Below are positions 34,516 to 42,824 of a stretch of DNA of 64,000 nt, piece by piece. Under the pieces are notes generated by a model. The model saw only the letters and a list, made by a program, of their open reading frames with translations, did no database searches and was not told the origin of the DNA. The stretch is from Bradyrhizobium sp. ORS 278 (GTDB lineage Bacteria > Pseudomonadota > Alphaproteobacteria > Rhizobiales > Xanthobacteraceae). The DNA lies in contig NC_009445.1 in the NCBI RefSeq assembly GCF_000026145.1, positions 3,286,001-3,350,000 on the forward strand, written 5' to 3'. The translations under genes were made by a program, and so were the position numbers. The stretch's first letter is position 1. Each line of letters opens with the position of its first letter.

Positions 34516-35721
34516 ATGGGACCGCTTGCGGGCATCAAGGTCATCGACATGACCACCGTGCTGATGGGGCCGTATGCCGCCCAGACGCTCGGCGACTACG
34601 GCGCCGACGTCATCAAGGTGGAATCGCCCGAAGGCGACGTCACCCGCAAGATCGGCCCGTGGCGCCATCCCGGCATGGGGCCGGTGACCCTCAACACCAA
34701 CCGGAGCAAACGCGTCATCTGTCTCGATCTCAAGAAGCCGGCCGGGCGCGATGCGGTGCTGCGCATGGCTGCGGATGCCGACGTGCTGCTCTACAACATC
34801 CGTCCGCAGGCGATGGCGCGGCTGAACCTCGGTTACGAGGTCGTCTCCGCGCTCAATCCGCGGCTGATCTATGCCGGCGTGTTCGGCTTCGGCCAGGACG
34901 GGCCCTATGCGGCGAAGCCCGCCTATGACGACCTGATCCAGGGCGGGGCGGCGCTGTCACACCTGATGGCGGTCGCCGGCGACGGCACGCCGCGCTATGT
35001 GCCGAACGCGCTGGTCGACCGCATCGTCGGGCTGACCGCCGTCGGCGCGATCTGCGCCAGCCTGGTGCATCGCGACCGCACCGGCCGCGGCCAGCGGCTG
35101 GATGTGCCGATGTTCGAGACCATGTCGGCCTTCATCATGGGCGACCACATGGGCGGCCTCACCTACGAGCCGCCGCTCGACCGCGGCGGCTACGCCCGGC
35201 ATCTGTCGCAGGACCGCCGGCCGTACAAGACCGCCGATGGCCACATCTGCGTCATCGTCTACAACGACAAGCAATGGGACGCATTCTTCGCCGCATCCGG
35301 CCGCACCGACCTGCGCGCCGACGACCGCTTCAACAGCTTCGCTCGTCGCGCCGCCAACATCGACGTCGTCTATGCCGAACTGGCGCGAATCTTCGCCACG
35401 CGCACCACCGCGGAATGGACCGCGCTGCTCGACGAGGCCGACATCCCGGTCATGCCGATGCACGATCTCGAAAGCCTGCTGCACGATCCGCACCTCGTCG
35501 CGACTGATTTCTTTCCCGTCGTAGAGCATCCGACCGAAGGCCCGATCCGCAGCACGCGGGTATCTGCGACCTGGTCAGAGACCAAGGCCGAGCCGCAGCA
35601 TCTGGCGGGGCGGCCGAACGAGCATGGTCACGAGATCCTGCGCGAGCTCGGATTTTCGGCCGACGAGATCGCCGCGATGATCCGCGATGGCGCAACGATG
35701 CCGTCGCCTCCCAAGGAGTGA
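34516..35721 (+). CDS. CaiB/BaiF family class III CoA-transferase
   Basis: The 401-residue protein begins MGPLAGIKVIDMTTVLMGPYA, the usual opening of class III CoA-transferases, with ADVIKVESPEGD near residue 33. The catalytic aspartate lies in KPAYDDLIQ near residue 137 and is present. GQRLDVPMFETM near 195 is also conserved. It would move CoA between carboxylic acids, probably to activate the substrate of the acyl-CoA dehydrogenase encoded four bases downstream. The ATG at 34516 follows AAGGGAG. The substrate is unknown. Confidence 0.92.
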   Translation: MGPLAGIKVIDMTTVLMGPYAAQTLGDYGADVIKVESPEGDVTRKIGPWRHPGMGPVTLNTNRSKRVICLDLKKPAGRDAVLRMAADADVLLYNIRPQAMARLNLGYEVVSALNPRLIYAGVFGFGQDGPYAAKPAYDDLIQGGAALSHLMAVAGDGTPRYVPNALVDRIVGLTAVGAICASLVHRDRTGRGQRLDVPMFETMSAFIMGDHMGGLTYEPPLDRGGYARHLSQDRRPYKTADGHICVIVYNDKQWDAFFAASGRTDLRADDRFNSFARRAANIDVVYAELARIFATRTTAEWTALLDEADIPVMPMHDLESLLHDPHLVATDFFPVVEHPTEGPIRSTRVSATWSETKAEPQHLAGRPNEHGHEILRELGFSADEIAAMIRDGATMPSPPKE

Positions 35722-35725
35722 TCCA

Positions 35726-36892
35726 ATGGATTTCGCGCTCTCCGCCAATCAGGAATCCATCCGCGATGCCGTCGCGAAAATCTGCGCGCGGTTCGACGAC
35801 GCCTATTGGCTGAAGAAGGACAAGGAGGGCGGCTTTCCGGCCGACTTCCACAAGGCCATGGCCGACGCCGGCTGGCTCGGCATCTGCATTCCGGAGGAAT
35901 ATGGCGGCTCAGGCCTCGGCATTCTCGATGCCGCGATCATGATGCGCACGATCGCGGAGTCGGGCGCCGGAATGTCCGGCGCCTCCGCGATCCACATGAA
36001 TGTGTTCGGGCTTAATCCGGTCGTCGTGTTCGGCACCAAGGAGCAGCGCGCGCGGATGCTGCCCGGCATCGTCGACGGCAGCGAGAAGGCGTGCTTCGCG
36101 GTGACCGAGCCGAACACCGGACTCAACACCACGCAATTGAAGACCCGCGCGGTGCGCAAGGGCGACCGCTACGTCGTCAATGGGCAGAAGGTGTGGATCT
36201 CCACAGCGCAGGTCGCCGAAAAAATCCTGCTGCTGGCGCGCACCACGCCGCTCGAGGAGGTGAAGCGCCCGACCCACGGGCTCAGCCTGTTCTACACCGA
36301 TTTCGATCGCAGCCGCATCAAGGTGCACGAGATCGAGAAGATGGGCCGCAAGCCGGTCGATTCCAACGAGCTGTTCTTCGAGGACTTCGAAATTCCCGTC
36401 GAGGATCGACTGGGCGAGGAGGGGCGGGGCTTCGACTACATCCTGCACGGCATGAACCCCGAGCGGATCCTGATCGCCGCCGAGGCCGTCGGCCTCGGCC
36501 ATCTCGCGCTGTTGCGCGCCTCGGCCTATGCGCGGACGCGCAACGTGTTCAACCGCCCGATCGGCCAGAACCAGGGCGTCCAGCATCCCCTGGCCAAGAA
36601 CTGGATGGAGCTCGAGGCAGCCTGGCTCATGGTGCTGCAGGCCGGCTGGCAATACGACCAGGGCATGGCCTGCGGCCCGGCCGCCAACGCCGCAAAATTT
36701 CTCGCGGCAGAGGCCGGCTTCCACGCCTGCGAGCAGGCGGTGATGACCCACGGTGGCTTCGGCTATGCGCGCGAGTATCACGTCGAACGTTACCTGCGCG
36801 AATCCTTGATCCCCCGCATCGCGCCGATCAGCCCGCAACTGATCCTGTCCTTCATCGCCGAGAAGGTGCTCGGCCTGCCGAAATCGTATTGA
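35726..36892 (+). CDS. Acyl-CoA dehydrogenase family protein
   Basis: The 388-residue FAD enzyme has the standard N-terminal helix domain, the FAD/substrate strand FAVTEPNTGLNTTQL near residue 125 and VWISTAQVAEKILLLART near 160. The C-terminus differs from classical members: in place of the ILEGTNEI catalytic-base segment it reads YLRESLIPRIAPISPQLILSF near 358. Such a variant occurs in a less-studied branch, so the catalytic base cannot be assigned by eye. ATG 35726 follows AAGGAG four bases after the CoA-transferase gene, implying a two-step activation and desaturation pair. Confidence 0.9.
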   Translation: MDFALSANQESIRDAVAKICARFDDAYWLKKDKEGGFPADFHKAMADAGWLGICIPEEYGGSGLGILDAAIMMRTIAESGAGMSGASAIHMNVFGLNPVVVFGTKEQRARMLPGIVDGSEKACFAVTEPNTGLNTTQLKTRAVRKGDRYVVNGQKVWISTAQVAEKILLLARTTPLEEVKRPTHGLSLFYTDFDRSRIKVHEIEKMGRKPVDSNELFFEDFEIPVEDRLGEEGRGFDYILHGMNPERILIAAEAVGLGHLALLRASAYARTRNVFNRPIGQNQGVQHPLAKNWMELEAAWLMVLQAGWQYDQGMACGPAANAAKFLAAEAGFHACEQAVMTHGGFGYAREYHVERYLRESLIPRIAPISPQLILSFIAEKVLGLPKSY

Positions 36893-36956
36893 GATGTCGT
36901 CGTGAGATGAATTGCGCAGAAATGACGAACCACGCTGTAAGGGACGCACAACACCT

Positions 36957-37068
36957 GCATTCCCTCCCCCCTGTGGGGGAGGGGCAGGGAGTGGGGGACC
37001 CCAAAAGACTCTTCGTGCGGCCACCCGCACCTCCGCCTCCCTCCCCGCAAGGGCAGGGCTATCGCATA
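36957..37068. repeat. Family H C/G-rich element
   Basis: CTCCCCC-CTGT-GGGGGAG hairpin at 36964-36981, then GTGGGGGACCCC, and a C-rich mirror CTCCCTCCCCGCAAGGGCAGGGC near 37038 (in pieces). I recall similar elements in other Bradyrhizobium genomes; only one copy is seen here. Confidence 0.55.
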
Positions 37069-37105
37069 TGAAGATCGCGGTTATTTGCTCGTCTCTCTCC
37101 ACGTC

Positions 37106-37191
37106 GTCATGGCCGGGCTTGTCCCGGCCATCCACGTCGTCCGGCGCCCTGAGAACGGCGTGGATGCCCGGGACAAGCCCGGGCATGACGG
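37106..37191. repeat. Family E palindrome, copy E1
   Basis: It starts GTCATGGCCGGGCTTGTCC and ends GGACAAGCCCGGGCATGAC. Other copies are at 55775, 56821 and 63213. Confidence 0.86.
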
Positions 37192-37330
37192 AGTAACAAA
37201 TGAGCAGGATCGTTCGCCGGTACGGCTCCGCATCGCCACATGCGATAGCCATGCCCGCAAGGGAGTGGGGAGCGCGGCGGTGCTCGAGGCTTCGTTCTCG
37301 CTTCATGGCAGGCTGCTTAGATTCCGCCAC

Positions 37331-37442
37331 GTCATTCCGGGGCGCGACGACGTCTCGAGCCCGGAATCTCGAGATTGTTGTGCTCCATCATCCCACACCT
37401 CGAGATTTCCGGTTCATCGCTGCGCGACGCCCCGGAATGACG
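37331..37442. repeat. Family A element with split core, copy A3
   Basis: It starts GTCATTCCGGGGCG and ends CGCCCCGGAATGAC, but the central palindrome is broken: CCGGAATCTCGAGATT is followed by about 22 unrelated bases, then CTCGAGATTTCCGG. Confidence 0.8.
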
Positions 37443-37459
37443 GCGAAGGGTGTAGTGCC

Positions 37460-38596
37460 ATGACGTACATCACCGGCACCGGTCTCACCTCGTTCGGCCG
37501 CCATGACGGCCGTTCCTCGCTCGATCTCATGAGCGTGGCGGCGCAGCTTGCGCTCGACGACGCCGAACTGACGCGCCGCGACATCGACGGCATCCTCTGC
37601 GGCTACTCCACCGTATCGCCGCACATCATGCTCGCGACCGTGTTCGCCGAACATTTCGGCATCACGCCATCCTATGCCCATGCCGTGCAGGTCGGCGGCG
37701 CCACCGGGCTCGCTATGGTGATGCTCGCACATCACCTCGTCGAGGCCGGCGTGGTCAGACACATGCTCGTCGTCGCCGGCGAGAACCGCCTGACCGGGCA
37801 GAGCCGCGACGCCTCGATCCAGGCCCTGGCGCAGGTCGGCAATCCCGACTACGAACTGCCGCTGGGACCGACGATCCCCGCTTATTACGGTCTCGTCGCC
37901 TCGCGCTACATGCACGAGCATGGCGTGACCGAACAGGATCTCGCCGAGTTCGCCGTGCTGATGCGCAGGCATGCGCACGATCATCCCGGGGCCCAATTTC
38001 ACGAGCGCATCACGGTCGCCGACGTCATGGCCTCCAAGCCGGTGGCGAAGCCATTGAAGCTGCTCGACTGCTGCCCGGTCTCCGACGGCGGCGCTGCGAT
38101 CATCGTCAGCCGCGAGCCGACCGCGGGGACCGCGGTGCGGGTGCGCGGCTGCGCCCAGGCCCATACCCACCAGCACGTAACCGCGGCGCCGGCTCTGAGC
38201 GGGCTCGGCGCCGAGATCGCGATCAGGCAGGCAAAGGCGGCCGCCAGCGTTGCGATCTCCGACGTCCGCTATGCGGCGGTTTATGACAGCTTCACCATCA
38301 CGCTCTGCATGCTGCTCGAAGACCTCGGCCTCGCGGGTCGAGGGGAAGCGGCGGCGCAAGTGCGGGACGGCCATTTCAGCCGGGATGGCGCGGTACCCCT
38401 CAACACCCATGGCGGCCTGTTGAGCTACGGCCATTGTGGTGTCGGCGGCGCGATGGCGCATCTCAACGAGGCACATCTGCAGATGACGGGGCGGGCCGGA
38501 GCCCGTCAGGTGCGCGATGCCGCGCTGACGCTGCTGCATGGCGACGGCGGCGTGCTGTCCTCGCATGTCAGCATGTTCTGGGAGCGGGAGCGATGA
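37460..38596 (+). CDS. Thiolase-fold protein lacking the nucleophilic cysteine (Ltp2-like)
   Basis: The 378-residue protein has a thiolase fold: ALDDAELTRRDIDGILCGYS near residue 32, KLLDCCPVSDGGAAIIVS near 210 and NTHGGLLSYGHCGVGGA near 320 with the usual GH histidine. At the place of the nucleophilic cysteine it reads VQVGGATGLAMV (near residue 80), and the C-terminal cysteine motif is also absent. This resembles thiolase-like aldolases such as steroid Ltp2, which work with a DUF35 partner. The next gene encodes exactly such a partner and overlaps it by four bases. A retro-aldol or lyase role is therefore more likely than thiolysis. Confidence 0.8.
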   Translation: MTYITGTGLTSFGRHDGRSSLDLMSVAAQLALDDAELTRRDIDGILCGYSTVSPHIMLATVFAEHFGITPSYAHAVQVGGATGLAMVMLAHHLVEAGVVRHMLVVAGENRLTGQSRDASIQALAQVGNPDYELPLGPTIPAYYGLVASRYMHEHGVTEQDLAEFAVLMRRHAHDHPGAQFHERITVADVMASKPVAKPLKLLDCCPVSDGGAAIIVSREPTAGTAVRVRGCAQAHTHQHVTAAPALSGLGAEIAIRQAKAAASVAISDVRYAAVYDSFTITLCMLLEDLGLAGRGEAAAQVRDGHFSRDGAVPLNTHGGLLSYGHCGVGGAMAHLNEAHLQMTGRAGARQVRDAALTLLHGDGGVLSSHVSMFWERER

Positions 38597-38949
38597 ACGA
38601 ATCAGCCGACTGGACGAAGGGCGCCGCGGCGACCGGCTATCAACGCTGCGCGTGCTGCGCCCATGTGCAGTACTTCAGGCGCGATTTCTGCGCGGCCTGC
38701 GGCTCGCTTGCCCTGACGAATCACACGGCAAGCGGCGAGGGCACCATCTACGCGACATCGCTGGTGTGCCGTGCCGCGACGCCGGAGACGCGCGCGCATG
38801 TGCCCTACAACATCGTGCTGGTGGATATGCGCGAGGGCTTTCGCATGATGGCGCATGGCGAGCAGGATCTCGCCATCGGCGACGTCGTCGAGGCGCGATT
38901 CGTCGACTTCGCGGGCGGCCTGGTGCCTCACTTTGGAAAGCGGAAATGA
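38593..38949 (+). CDS. DUF35 protein (zinc ribbon plus OB-fold)
   Basis: The 118-residue protein has an N-terminal rubredoxin-like zinc ribbon, CACCAHVQYFRRDFCAACGS, with cysteines at about 16, 17, 31 and 34 (the first pair CC). An OB-fold follows (GEGTIYATSLVCRAATPE, VPYNIVLVDMREGFRMMAHG). DUF35 proteins are small partner subunits of thiolase-fold enzymes and are thought to bind the CoA ester. ATG 38593 overlaps the stop of the thiolase-like gene (ATGA), strongly suggesting a complex. Confidence 0.9.
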   Translation: MNESADWTKGAAATGYQRCACCAHVQYFRRDFCAACGSLALTNHTASGEGTIYATSLVCRAATPETRAHVPYNIVLVDMREGFRMMAHGEQDLAIGDVVEARFVDFAGGLVPHFGKRK

Positions 38950-38998
38950 CGTCGAGCAGCCGAACTACGGGAAAACAGACGAATGCGGGTGACCGAGG

Positions 38999-39028
38999 CG
39001 GGACGATACGCACAACACAGTCGTCCCG
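38999..39028. other. Inverted repeat downstream of the DUF35 gene
   Basis: CGGGACGA (38999-39006) pairs with TCGTCCCG (39021-39028) around a 14-nt loop. No T-run follows; it may act as a transcript end or processing site. Confidence 0.4.
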
Positions 39029-39132
39029 ACCCGGATCGCCGCGCGATTGACGCCATACTCTACGCTACGCTTACTAACTCAAACGCAACTCAACTCGGTC
39101 GTTCGCGTGAGCAATCGAGCCCACAATCCCAC

Positions 39133-39191
39133 CTACGGGCGATGAAGCAACTGCGACGCAGAACCTCCAGACAGCCCTTCATCGCCCGTAG
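39133..39191. repeat. 15-bp perfect inverted repeat overlapping the end of a 33-aa ORF
   Basis: CTACGGGCGATGAAG at 39133-39147 and CTTCATCGCCCGTAG at 39177-39191, separated by 29 nt. The right arm contains the last codons and stop of the minus-strand small ORF 39179-39280. Confidence 0.8.
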
Positions 39192-39280
39192 AACAGGACG
39201 CTGGCGATGACGATCATCGACGTCACGGCCAGCATGTGCGCGAGTGCCTCCGATGTTGCCCTCTTAGTGGCTTCCTTCAT
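39179..39280 (-). CDS. Putative 33-aa single-span membrane protein
   Basis: On the minus strand, ATG at 39280 follows a very strong ribosome site (GGGAGGAAACGGC). The product reads MKEATKRATSEALAHML then AVTSMIVIASVLFYGR and ends in TGA at 39181-39179. It has a short basic amphipathic start and one membrane helix (about residues 16-31). Its stop codon lies in a 15-bp inverted repeat. I do not recognise a family; the form is that of a regulatory or toxin-like micro-protein. No partner is seen in the 38950-39603 gap, which holds nothing else recognisable. Confidence 0.5.
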   Translation of the reverse strand: MKEATKRATSEALAHMLAVTSMIVIASVLFYGR

Positions 39281-39603
39281 GCCGTTTCCTCCCTGGACTG
39301 GACACGACTTCCCGTCGCGCAAATACACACGCAACGGACGGCTGGAATTTCACTCGGAACACCCCACTCGATGTCCGCTTCGCGAGTCCCCACTCGGCGT
39401 TCATCGACGGTTCAGAACATCGTCGGGTAATGCGGCGCGAATTGGGCTTGCTTATGGTTGTCCTGCGACCGACTTCCGGTAACGTTTGGGCGAAGCCGTA
39501 CAAATACGAGTGATGAGTATAACGACCGAAGGCTATTAGCTGCCGCGAACACAACCTTAGATTTTAAAATGATTCGACGATATATGACGTTGTGATGACA
39601 ATC

Positions 39604-41466
39604 TCAATCAGCAGCCAGCAGATTCAGCCGCGCATTGGCGATCGTCAGGCGCTCCGCCAGCAGCTGCGCGAGGTTGCGCATGATCCGCTCGCCGGCGCGC
39701 GGATGCCGCGCCCGGAAACGCTCGAAATCATCCAGCGCGATCTCGAACGCTGTCGCCGAGAAGTCGGCCGTCACGTCGGCAGATCTTGCCGACTCGAGCA
39801 AGGCCATTTCGCCGAAGCATTGCCCCGCCGTCAGCGTGGCCAGCCGGATGCCGTCGGGCAGGGTGACATGGACCACGCCGGAGCGCAGGAAGAACAGCGA
39901 GCTCGCTGCCTCTCCCGCGGACAGGATGCGCTCGCTCTGCTGATAGTGCCGGATCGTGGCCAGCGCGGCCAGTTCGTGGCGCTCGTCGGCGGAGAGGCCG
40001 GCCAGCAGCGGCTGCTCGGCAAGCTCGGTGGTTTCGAGGAAGTCGATCGCGCCGCCGTAGCGATAGACGATCTGGTCCTCGGCCCATTCGATCGCAGTGT
40101 CGAGCAGATAGAAGTCGCGCACGTTGCGGATGTCGCCGGTGCGCGCCGTGATCTCCTGCCATTCCGGCGAGGTCCGGCGGAGGCCGGAGAGCACGACGGT
40201 GACGTGGAAATCTGCGAGCTCGTGAAACAGCTCGGCCAGCAGACGCAGGCCGGCTGGCGTCATCGCGGTGACGCGGTGCAGATCGAAGATCACGAATTGC
40301 GGGCGCTCGCCCGCGGCCAGCTGGCGCGAGACGTAGTCGACATTCGAGAGCGACAGCGTACCGACCAACTCTAGCACGCGCACGGCGTCGGGGTGCGCGG
40401 CGAGGATCTCGCGCTCCTGGGTGCGGCGGCTGCGCCGCGACGGACTGGCGCCGATGTCGTAATCGGCGATGATCGTGGTCCGCGCGTCGTCCGAGCGATT
40501 CAGCATGTGCAGGCCGTAATGCGCCGACAGCGCCTCGCAGACCTTGATGCCGCGCGCGCTGTTGCCATGGCCATCAAGCCGCGGCGAGTAGCTGCCGAGC
40601 CCGAGCCGCGCCGGCAGGCTCGCCAGTATGCCGCCGCCGACGCCGCTCTTGGCCGGAATGCCGACGCGATAGATCCATTCGCCCGCAAAGTCATACATGC
40701 CCGACGAGGTCATGACCGAGAGCGTGCGGGACACCGCATAGGGCGTCACGACCTGCTCGCCGGTCACTGGATTGACGCCGCGATTGGCGAGCGTCGCCGC
40801 CATGATGGCGCAATCGCGCGCCGTGACGAGCACGGCGCATTGCCGGAAGTACACCGCGAGCACGTCGTCGACCGGCTCGCTGATGACCCCGGACGTCCGC
40901 AGCAGATAGGCGATGGCGCGGTTGCGGTCGCCGGTCGCCGCTTCCGAGGCGAATACGGCGTCGTCGACATCGAGCTTGCGGCCGGCGAAGCGGCCAAGCG
41001 CGTCGCGGATGGTCTCGAACGCGTCGGCGTGCCGGGCCCCGCGCACGAGGCCGCTGCAGGCGATCGCGCCGGCATTGACCATCGCATTGAACGGATGATT
41101 GTCGGCATTGAGCCGGATCGAATTGAAGGGATCGCCGGAAGGCTCGACGCCGATCACGCGCTCGACGGCGTCGGAGCCGAGAATGTCGAGCGCGAGCGCG
41201 AAGACGAACGGCTTCGACATCGACTGGATCGTGAACGGCACGCGGCTGTCGCCGACCTCGTAGACATGGCCGTCGAGCGTGGCGAGGCTGATGCCGAAAT
41301 GCGCGGGGTCCGCCTTGCCCAGCTCGGGAATGTAGTTCGCGACCGCGCCGTCATGATCGGGCCAGAAGTCGGCGTGGCAGGCCGAGAGGAAGCGCTGCAG
41401 CGGAGGCATTGCGGCGGAGGCCCAGTGCTGCGGATTGCGATGTGGGCGCGGAGTGTCGGTGGTCAT
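39604..41466 (-). CDS. glsA: Glutaminase A fused to STAS and cyclic-nucleotide-binding domains
   Basis: The 620-residue protein starts with a complete glutaminase (residues about 20-330), which hydrolyses glutamine to glutamate and ammonia. The catalytic Ser and Lys lie in QSMSKPFVFALAL near residue 82, with NAMVNAGAIA near 127 and SGVGGGILA near 270. A STAS-like domain follows (about 360-450: VLELVGTLSLSNVDYVSRQL, FVIFDLHRVTAMTPAG). A Crp-type cNMP-binding domain closes the protein (about 480-600: ERILSAGEAASSLFFLRSG, GQCFGEMALLES). Most bacterial glutaminases stop after the first domain. The added modules suggest allosteric control by a nucleotide or partner. It is monocistronic and divergent from the IclR gene. 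Confidence 0.9.
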   Translation of the reverse strand: MTTDTPRPHRNPQHWASAAMPPLQRFLSACHADFWPDHDGAVANYIPELGKADPAHFGISLATLDGHVYEVGDSRVPFTIQSMSKPFVFALALDILGSDAVERVIGVEPSGDPFNSIRLNADNHPFNAMVNAGAIACSGLVRGARHADAFETIRDALGRFAGRKLDVDDAVFASEAATGDRNRAIAYLLRTSGVISEPVDDVLAVYFRQCAVLVTARDCAIMAATLANRGVNPVTGEQVVTPYAVSRTLSVMTSSGMYDFAGEWIYRVGIPAKSGVGGGILASLPARLGLGSYSPRLDGHGNSARGIKVCEALSAHYGLHMLNRSDDARTTIIADYDIGASPSRRSRRTQEREILAAHPDAVRVLELVGTLSLSNVDYVSRQLAAGERPQFVIFDLHRVTAMTPAGLRLLAELFHELADFHVTVVLSGLRRTSPEWQEITARTGDIRNVRDFYLLDTAIEWAEDQIVYRYGGAIDFLETTELAEQPLLAGLSADERHELAALATIRHYQQSERILSAGEAASSLFFLRSGVVHVTLPDGIRLATLTAGQCFGEMALLESARSADVTADFSATAFEIALDDFERFRARHPRAGERIMRNLAQLLAERLTIANARLNLLAAD

Positions 41467-41799
41467 GGGGGACTCGATGCGGCACGGATGGCGCCGGTTA
41501 TGTCGCAGCCCCGTCGGAGCAGCCAGCCCACACTTGGTGCAGGGCTGGTCAATTGTTGCCGCTGCTCAGGGACTGAGCGGCGTCGGGCACGAGGCCGGGC
41601 GCGACTCGCCGGCATCTCCCCGGCCTGCCGCCCGTGGCTCCATGCGGTGCTGCAACACCGTCCCCGAGCGTGCGGATCGGGATGCCCTCCCGAATTGCGC
41701 TGAGAGGTCGAGTCTTGTGCCAACACGCTGAAGAACGGCGGGTTTTAGAAACGCTCTTGTGTTGTGGGAGAAAAAGGCCTGGGCTAGCTTGTTCTGTAA
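41467..41799. other. Intergenic region between glsA and iclR-type gene
   Basis: The 333 bp hold no convincing gene, repeat family or terminator. Promoters for the divergent glutaminase and IclR genes are expected here but I could not pick out clear boxes. Confidence 0.5.
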
Positions 41800-41816
41800 G
41801 CGGAATTTAATTCCGC
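41800..41816. promoter_or_regulatory. IclR-type operator palindrome
   Basis: GCGGAAT-TTA-ATTCCGC is a perfect seven-base inverted repeat with a 3-nt spacer, ending three bases before the upstream-most ATG of the IclR gene. Position and GGAAT/ATTCC arms suit autoregulation by the IclR protein. Confidence 0.6.
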
Positions 41817-41819
41817 ATC

Positions 41820-42824
41820 ATGGAATTGAGTGGAACGCGCATGGGACGACGGTCTGAGCGATTGAGCAGGGTGGGCATGCTGCCGGGGGATCTCGCTGGC
41901 GAGGGCGAGGTCATTCAGGTGGTGTCGCGAGCGTTCGACGTGCTTCGCTGCTTCGAGGGGCACGATTCGCGGCTCGGCAATCTCGAAATTTCCAACCGCT
42001 GCGGGCTGCCGCGGTCGACCGTGTCGCGGCTGACGCACACGCTGACGCGGATGGGACAACTGGTCTATCTGCCACGCGATCAGAAGTATCGCATCGGTCC
42101 GAGCGCAGTCGCGATGAGCACCTCGATGACCAGGGGCTTGCAGCTGCGCAACCTGATCCGGCAGCGCCTGCAGGACGTCGCGGAGCAGCTGCCTGGCACG
42201 GTCGGCTTCGTCATTCCGGATCAGTTTCATCTGGTCTATCTGGAGTTCGGCCGCGCCGCGAACGCGCTCGGCCTGCACGAGACCACCGGCAGCCGCATCT
42301 CGATGGCGTCGACGGCGGCGGGGCACGCTTATGTCGCCGCGCTGGAGCCGGAGGTCGGCGATGCGCTGCTCGCCGAGATGGAGCGCGAGATGCCGGATGC
42401 GGCGAATCTGTTGCGGCCGCGGCTGGAGCACAACAGGCAGTTCCTGAAGGAGCATGGCTACGTCGTGGCCTGCGGCCTGTGGAGCCCGCATATCAACGGC
42501 CTCGCGCTGCCGGTGTGGTCGCCGCAGTACCAGACCAATGTCGTGCTCACCATCGGGCTGTTGTCGGCGATGTATGACGAGCAGCGTCTGCACGACGAGG
42601 TGGCGCAGCCGATGCGCGAGCTCGGCCGCAACATTTCTGCCCTGTTGCAGGGCGCGGAAGCCGACGTCTTCAACAGCCGGATGGAGAGAAAGCCGCTGCA
42701 GGTGACGACGAAGACCAATCATAAGAAGACCATCACCGGGGCAGGGGGAACGAATGAGTTGGCAGCCGGAGCTCGAGGAATTGGCCCGGCGCGAGGCCTT
42801 CGCGCGGGAGATGGGCGGGCCTGA
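41820..42824 (+). CDS. IclR family transcriptional regulator
   Basis: The up-to-334-residue regulator has the IclR winged helix (VIQVVSRAFDVLRCFEG near residue 31, ISNRCGLPRSTVSRLTHTL near 57) and an effector domain (TVGFVIPDQFHLVYLEFG, GRISMASTAAGHAYVAAL-type segment, EHGYVVACGLWSPHING). The start is uncertain: ATG 41820 abuts the operator, and ATG 41841 behind GAGTGGA gives 327 residues. The C-terminal 23 codons overlap the next gene in another frame by 71 bp, so the last part may be non-functional extension. It probably controls the carboxyltransferase gene it overlaps. Confidence 0.85.
   Translation: MELSGTRMGRRSERLSRVGMLPGDLAGEGEVIQVVSRAFDVLRCFEGHDSRLGNLEISNRCGLPRSTVSRLTHTLTRMGQLVYLPRDQKYRIGPSAVAMSTSMTRGLQLRNLIRQRLQDVAEQLPGTVGFVIPDQFHLVYLEFGRAANALGLHETTGSRISMASTAAGHAYVAALEPEVGDALLAEMEREMPDAANLLRPRLEHNRQFLKEHGYVVACGLWSPHINGLALPVWSPQYQTNVVLTIGLLSAMYDEQRLHDEVAQPMRELGRNISALLQGAEADVFNSRMERKPLQVTTKTNHKKTITGAGGTNELAAGARGIGPARGLRAGDGRA

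Noticed and set aside
37085..37459. Upstream extension of the thiolase-like gene through repeats E1 and A3
   Set aside because: The added residues are translated repeat sequence; family alignment begins at MTYITGTGLTSF.
40393..41703. Plus-strand frame opposite the glutaminase fusion
   Set aside because: Antisense shadow with Arg/Ala-rich translation.
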